Part shown: one piece after another, positions 41,439 through 45,728 of the stretch
Numbering within the stretch: the first letter of the stretch is position 1
Layout of the letters: every line of letters starts with the position of its first letter
NCBI GenBank assembly: GCA_964620595.1
Contig: CAZUHP010000025.1
Span: forward strand, 1 to 45,728
Length of the DNA stretch: 45,728 bases
Source: Desulfocarbo sp964620595
Lineage (GTDB): Bacteria > Desulfobacterota > Desulfarculia > Desulfarculales > Desulfarculaceae
Direction: 5' to 3'
Position numbers and translations under genes: made by a program
Notes under the pieces: model-generated
What the model was told of the DNA's origin: nothing
The model's input: only the letters and a program-made list of their open reading frames with translations
Databases searched by the model: none

Positions 41439-41693
41439 ATGCCCATCTATGAATTCCGTTGCGAGGCCTGCGGCGAGGTGTTCGAGCACCTGGCCCTGAC
41501 CCAGAACGAACAGAAAGAGGCCCGTTGTCCCCAGTGCGGGGGCCAGGAATTGTCGCGGGTGATGAGCACCTGCGCCTCCATAGTGGACGGCTCGCCCAGC
41601 AGCGGCAAGGCCGCCGCCCCCCAGGTGCAGAACCGCTCCTGCGCCAATGCGGGCTCCTGCACCACCATCACCCTGCCCGGCCACGAGCGCTGA
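41439..41693 (+). CDS. FmdB-family zinc ribbon protein
   Basis: An 84-residue small protein. The N-terminus MPIYEFRCEACGEVFEHL and the second pair CPQCGG form the CxxC...CxxC zinc ribbon of the FmdB family of putative regulatory proteins. The tail is Ser/Ala-rich with two more cysteines (NRSCANAGSCTT) and no known motif. GGGAGG precedes the start. It converges with the formate dehydrogenase gene, with a shared terminator between. FmdB members often sit near formate or amide metabolism genes, but its role is not established. Confidence 0.85.
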   Translation: MPIYEFRCEACGEVFEHLALTQNEQKEARCPQCGGQELSRVMSTCASIVDGSPSSGKAAAPQVQNRSCANAGSCTTITLPGHER

Positions 41694-41730
41694 ACCGGCG
41701 TCCTCTTACGCCTCCTGCCCCTGGCAACTG

Positions 41731-41764
41731 AAAAGCCCCCCGCCCCAAGAGGGCGGAGGGCTTT
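41731..41764. terminator. Bidirectional terminator between fmdB-like and fdhA genes
   Basis: AAAGCCCCCCGCCC and GGGCGGAGGGCTTT form a GC-rich stem (one C bulge) around the loop CAAGA, with A-tract and T-tract on either side, so it works for both converging genes. Confidence 0.85.
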
Positions 41765-41785
41765 GCCTGTCCGGCTGGCGGGCGG

Positions 41786-44476
41786 TCAGGCCTTGGCCAC
41801 CTGCACCGCGCACACTTTGTATTCCGGTATCTTGGCCACCGGGTCCAGGGCCTTGATGGTGAGCTTGTTCACCGCGCTTTCCGCGTAGTGGAAGGGGATG
41901 AACACCACCTTGGCGGGCACCCGGGTGGTCAGCCAGGCGGTGGCTTCCATCTCGCCCCGGCGGGAGGCCACCCGCACCTTGTCGCCGTTGCGGAGGCCCA
42001 ACTCGGCGGCATCGCCGGGATTGATCTCCACCCGGCAGAACGGGGCCAGGGCCTCTATGCCCTCCGAGCGGCGGGTCATGGTGCCGGTGTGGTAGTGGTA
42101 GAGGATGCGGCCGGTGGTGAGGGTGAAGGGGTAGCCCCCGTTCGTCCCCTCCATGGGCTCCTGGTGCTCCACCGGGGAGAAGAGGCCCTTGCCCCGGGCA
42201 AAGCCCTGGGCATGCAGGATGGGGGTGCCCTTGTGGCGGGTGTCGGGGCAGGGCCATTGCAGGCCGCCCCGCTCCAGGCGGCGGTAATTGATGCCGCCGT
42301 AGGAGGGGGTCACCTTGGCGATCTCCTCCATCACCTGGCGGGCGCTCTTGTATTTCCAGCCCAGGCCCAGGCGGGAGCCCAACTCGGCCAGGATGTCCCA
42401 ATCCTCCCGGGCCTGGCCCGGGGCCTCCACCGCCTTGCGCACCCGCTGCACCCGGCGCTCGGTGTTGGTGAAGGTGCCTTCCCCTTCGGCCCAGCAGGCG
42501 CTGGGCAGCACCACGTCGGCCAGCTCCGCGGTCTCGGTGAGGAAGAGGTCCTGCACCACCAGGAACTCGCAGCGCTTCAGCGCCTCCTCAACGTGGTTGC
42601 TGTCCGGGTCGGAGAGCAGCGGGTTCTCGCCCATGACGTAGAGCGCCTTGAGCCGGCCCTCGTGGATGGCGTCCATGATCTCGGTCACGGTGAGGCCGGG
42701 CTTGTCCGGCAGGGAGGCCACTCCCCAGGCCTGGGCCATCTTCTGGTTGGCGGCGATGTCGTCCACCTTCTGGTAGCCGGAGAACACATTGGGCAGGCCG
42801 CCCATGTCGCAGGCGCCCTGCACGTTGTTCTGGCCGCGCAGGGGGTTGACCCCGGTGCCGGGCTTGCCGATGTGGCCGCAGGCCATGGCCAGGTTGGCCA
42901 GGGCCTTCACGTTGTCGGTGCCGTTGCGGTGCTGGGTGATGCCCATGGCGTAGAAGATGGCCGCGGTCTTGGCCCCGGCGTACAGCCGGGCCGCGGCCCG
43001 CAGGTCCTCGGCCGGCACCCCGGTGATCTCCTCCACCTTCTCGGGGGTGTAGCTTTGCACCACCTCCTTGAGCTGGGCGAAGTTTTCGGTGCGCTCGTCG
43101 ATGAAGGCCTGGTCCTGTAGGCCCTCGGAGATTATGACGTTGAGCAGGCCGTTGATCAGGGCGATGTCGGTGCCCGGCCGCTGGCGCAGCCACAGGGTGG
43201 CGTCACGCACCAGGCCGATTTCGCGCGGGTCGCAGACGATGAGCTTGCCGCCGTTGCGGGTGACGTTGCGCCTGAGCACCGTGCCGATCACCGGGTGGTT
43301 CTCGGTGGTGTTGGAGCCTATGACCAGCATCACCTCGGTGTATTCCATCTCGGCGATGGAGTTGGTCATGGCGCCGGAGCCGAAGGCGGTGGCCAGACCG
43401 GCCACCGTGGAGCTGTGTCAGAGACGTGCGCAGTGATCGACGTTGTTGGTGCCGACCCCCGCGCGCATGAGCTTCTGGAAGAGGTAGTTGGCCTCGTTGC
43501 TGGCCCGGGCCGAGCAAAGTCCGGCCAGGGCGTCGGGGCCGTCCGAGTTCTTCACCTCCTGGAACTTGGAGGCCACCAGGCCCAGGGCCTCGTCCCAGGA
43601 TGCCTCGCGGAAGCTGCCGTTCTCCTTGATGAGCGGGGTGGTGAGGCGCTCGGGCGAGGCCACGAAGTCGAAGCCAAAGCGGCCCTTGACGCAGAGCCGA
43701 CCCTGGTTGGGCGGTCCGTCCCCTGCCGCGGTCACCCTGATGATCCGGTTGTCCTTGACATGCAGCAGCACCTGGCAGCCCACCCCGCAGTAGGTGCAGG
43801 TGGTCTGCACCTTCTTGGTCTCCCAGGAGCGGGCCTTGCCCTTGGCCCCCTTTTCGATGAGCGCGCCCACCGGGCAGACCTCCACGCACTGGCCGCAGAA
43901 CACGCAGTCGCTTTCGTGGTAGGGCTTGTCGCCGGCAGTGACGATCTTGGCCTCCGCGCCCCGGTAGCCGAAGCCGATGGCCCGGTTCACCTGCACCTCG
44001 TTGCAGGCCTGCACGCAGCGCCCGCAGAGGATGCACTTGGAGAAATCCCGGATGATGAGCGGGTTCTGGTCCTCCACCGGGTAGTGCTGGGTCTGGCCCT
44101 CGAAGCGGATCGTGTCCACCCCGTAGCGGTAGGCCAGCTCCTGGAGGCGGCAGTCGCCGTTCTTCTCGCAGATGAGGCAGTTGTGGTCGCCGCTGGCCAA
44201 CAGCAGCTCCACGTTGAGCCTCCTGGCGGTGTGGATCTTTTCGGTGTCGGTCTGCACCTCCATGCCGTCGGCAGCCGGCATGGCGCAGGATGCCACCAGG
44301 GTGCGCGCCCCTTTTATCTCCACCAGGCACATCCGGCAGGCGCCGGTGGGCGTGGCGTCCTTCAACCAGCACAGGGTGGGTATCTCCACTCCGTGATCCC
44401 GGGCCACCTCCAACACGGTCTGACCCGGCGTGAATCGAACTACCTTGCCGTTCAAGGTGAGCTTAGGCTTGGCCAT
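41786..44476 (-). CDS. fdhA: Formate dehydrogenase alpha subunit, selenocysteine-containing
   Basis: One gene of 896 residues interrupted by an in-frame TGA (43418-43420) read as selenocysteine 353 (VDHCARL-U-HSSTVAGLA). Automated translation splits it into pieces of 352 and 539 residues. Residues 1-80 are a NuoG-like [2Fe-2S] domain (LCWLKDATPTGACRMC), then a His-Cys type cluster (DHNCLICEKNGDC), two [4Fe-4S] clusters (CILCGRCVQAC, CVFCGQCVEVC), and the cluster next to the pterin (CTYCGVGC). The rest binds the bis-pterin Mo or W cofactor. This is the NAD(P)- or ferredoxin-linked cytoplasmic type. No beta or gamma subunit is beside it. GGAG lies eight nt before ATG 44476. Confidence 0.93.
43388..43406 (-). 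promoter_or_regulatory. SECIS hairpin of fdhA
   Basis: On the minus strand, starting 11 nt after the UGA, a perfect 7-bp stem GGTGGCC / GGCCACC closes the loop GGTCT. The GGUCU apical loop is the SelB-binding feature of bacterial fdh SECIS elements, such as that of E. coli fdhF. It is inside the coding sequence, as in all bacterial SECIS. Confidence 0.88.
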
Positions 44477-44531
44477 GAGAATACTCCGCAGGCATGGTTA
44501 GATTAATTCCCCCACAGGCGCCGGCCATTAC

Positions 44532-44545
44532 ATGACTTAGGTCAT
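44532..44545. promoter_or_regulatory. Palindrome ATGAC-TTAG-GTCAT at the fdhA promoter
   Basis: A perfect 5-bp inverted repeat around TTAG covers the -10 element of the fdhA promoter, so a bound dimer would block transcription. The regulator is not identified. Confidence 0.4.
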
Positions 44546-44562
44546 TTGGGTATGGATGTCAA
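44534..44562 (-). promoter_or_regulatory. Probable promoter of fdhA
   Basis: On the minus strand a perfect TTGACA (44562-44557), a 17-bp spacer and a weak -10 TAAGTC (44539-44534), consistent with a promoter needing an activator. The leader would be about 50 nt. Confidence 0.5.
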
Positions 44563-44663
44563 TCATTACCTATTTGGCTTGTCCCCGCAAGTGGGTGGTG
44601 GTGTTTGCCGGGACACTTGTTATAAATTAGAAAATTCACAACCTCTGACCAGGAGACAGACAA

Positions 44664-45689
44664 GTGGCAGATCAATGGTACCTGGCAGTGGGCGGCCAGA
44701 CCCAAGGACCCTTTGGCCTGGAAGAGATCAAGAGCAAGCTGGCCGCCGGCGAGATCAACCCTGAAACCTATGTCTACGGCCCCGGCGCGGCCGAGTGGAC
44801 CCCCCTCAGGTCGGTGGGGGTGCTGTCCGGCCTGCTTGCCGGCGTGGCGCCGCCGCCTCCACCGCCTCCCGCCCCGGCGGGAGCCAGCGCCGACGAGATC
44901 GACTACGTGATCGAAGGCAGCGAGATGCAGTACGTGGAGATAGAGCTGGACCCCGGCGAGAGCGCGGTGGCCGAGGCCGGCGCCATGTTCTACATGACCG
45001 ACGGCATCACCATGGAGACCATCTTCGGCGACGGACGGCGGGAGGAAAAGTCGCGGGGGTTCATCGACAGCCTCATCGGCGCGGGTAAGCGCCTGCTCAC
45101 CGGCGAGAGCCTGTTCATGACCATCTTCACCAACACCCGCGGCGCGGGCAAGGAGCGGGTGGCTTTTGGCGCGCCCTATCCGGGCAAGATACTGCCCCTC
45201 GACCTGGGCGAGCTGGGCGGAGAGGTCGTTTGCCAGAAGGACGCTTTCTTGTGCGCGGCCCGGGGAGTGGCCCTGGAGATAGCCTTCCAGAAGAAGATCG
45301 GGGCGGGCCTGTTCGGCGGCGAGGGCTTCATCATGCAGCGGCTCAAGGGTGACGGCCTGGCCTTCGTGCATGCCGGCGGCACCTTGGTGGAGATGGACCT
45401 GGAGCCGGGCCAGACCGTGCGGGTGGACACCGGCTGCCTGGTGGCCCTGAAGCCCTCGGTGAACTACGACGTGGAGTTCGTGGGGGGGGTCAAGACCGCA
45501 CTCTTCGGCGGCGAGGGCCTGTTCTTCGCCACCCTCACCGGGCCGGGCCACGTGTGGCTCCAGTCCCTGCCCTTCAGCCGCCTGGCCGACCGCATCCTGT
45601 CCGCCGCGCCCCAGTACGGCGGCGAGGACAAGGGCGAGGGCTCCATCCTGGGCAACGTGGGGCTGAGCACCTTTTTCGGCGATGATTGA
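44664..45689 (+). CDS. GYF_2-AIM24 (TIGR00266-type) fusion protein
   Basis: A 341-residue cytoplasmic protein. Residues about 1-55 are a GYF_2-type domain (WYLAVGGQTQGPFGLEEIKSKLAAGEINPETYVYGPGAAEW) of the type that binds Pro-rich peptides. A poly-Pro linker (about 66-72) follows, then an AIM24/TIGR00266 domain (about 78-325: MQYVEIELDPGESAVAEAGAMFYM, LIGAGKRLLTGESLFMTIFTN, GAPYPGKILPLDL, GLFGGEGFIMQRL). The start is GTG 44664 with AGGAG eight nt upstream. AIM24 proteins have a double beta-sandwich fold and no proven enzyme activity. It is divergent from fdhA. A TATAAA at 44621-44626 may be its -10 box. Confidence 0.85.
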   Translation: MADQWYLAVGGQTQGPFGLEEIKSKLAAGEINPETYVYGPGAAEWTPLRSVGVLSGLLAGVAPPPPPPPAPAGASADEIDYVIEGSEMQYVEIELDPGESAVAEAGAMFYMTDGITMETIFGDGRREEKSRGFIDSLIGAGKRLLTGESLFMTIFTNTRGAGKERVAFGAPYPGKILPLDLGELGGEVVCQKDAFLCAARGVALEIAFQKKIGAGLFGGEGFIMQRLKGDGLAFVHAGGTLVEMDLEPGQTVRVDTGCLVALKPSVNYDVEFVGGVKTALFGGEGLFFATLTGPGHVWLQSLPFSRLADRILSAAPQYGGEDKGEGSILGNVGLSTFFGDD

Positions 45690-45713
45690 GGGCTGAGCTT
45701 GGCGACCGGAGCG

Positions 45714-45728
45714 CAAGGCGACGGGGGG
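45714..45728 (+). repeat. Start of a GGCGACGGGGGG tract at the window end
   Basis: AGGCGACGGGGGG follows the stop of the GYF-AIM24 gene by 25 bp and is cut by the window edge. It is another member of the repeat family at a gene 3' end. Confidence 0.6.

Noticed and set aside
41786..44476. Two separate genes or a frameshifted pseudogene for formate dehydrogenase
   Set aside because: The frame is the same on both sides, the only break is a TGA at the known selenocysteine position, and a SECIS hairpin follows.

Overview
The window is one stretch of a very GC-rich bacterial chromosome with no tRNA, rRNA, IS element, phage gene or CRISPR array that I can see. Gene content points to an anaerobic, diderm, motile bacterium, most likely a Desulfobacterota-type (deltaproteobacterial) lineage. 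The signs are a selenocysteine formate dehydrogenase, a molybdenum hydroxylase, DUF362 and TAT-exported ferredoxin-type proteins, Feo iron uptake with the Cys-rich Feo accessory protein, PEP-CTERM surface sorting, a complete Liv system, and many c-di-GMP and two-component proteins. The taxonomic placement is inference from gene content only.

Layout. (1) 1-9.4 kb is mostly metal and redox genes. It holds hypA (+), a three-gene xanthine-dehydrogenase-family operon (-), the fetAB transporter (-), a DUF362 ferredoxin (-), and a TAT-exported four-cluster ferredoxin with a small membrane partner (-). The last pair is preceded by a good sigma-54 promoter. (2) 9.4-10.9 kb encodes a sigma-54 activator with a Cys-rich PAS domain, probably the activator of that promoter. 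(3) 11.0-16.5 kb is the iron locus: a TusA-like protein without its cysteine, a Fur-FeoA fusion regulator, feoA, feoB, a Cys-rich Feo accessory protein and an LbtU-like porin. The fusion gene and feoA carry the same 23-bp palindrome just downstream of their promoters, which looks like an autoregulated Fur regulon. (4) 16.7-19.5 kb has a PEP-CTERM protein with a putative thioester domain and a chemoreceptor. (5) 19.6-27.2 kb is a signalling block on the minus strand: REC-GAF-HD-GYP, PilZ, a soluble histidine kinase, a HEAT-repeat protein, a CheY-like receiver, and a PAS histidine kinase whose phospho-accepting His is Arg. A FlaG-like protein lies upstream. (6) 27.4-32.3 kb has a pseudo-aminotransferase, a DsbD-N-like protein, a DedA protein, a mini Cys-rich protein, an anti-sigma-type ATPase and a ModF-like double ATPase. 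(7) 32.3-38.3 kb is livF-G-M-H plus two tandem binding proteins. (8) 38.4-45.7 kb holds a YdjM-like membrane protein, a GGDEF cyclase, a 37-residue membrane peptide, exonuclease III, an FmdB-type zinc ribbon, the selenoprotein fdhA with its SECIS hairpin, and a GYF-AIM24 protein.

A recurring oddity is a G-rich sequence built on GGGGGGCGAC. It appears in at least six places, mostly at gene 3' ends, and it has been read into the C-termini or linkers of four proteins. The best candidates for something new are the iron regulator fusion with its operator, the sigma-54/Cys-PAS/orphan ferredoxin unit, the HD-GYP-PilZ-HK-HEAT-CheY-pseudokinase block, the lysine-less HemL-like protein, and the G-rich repeat family.
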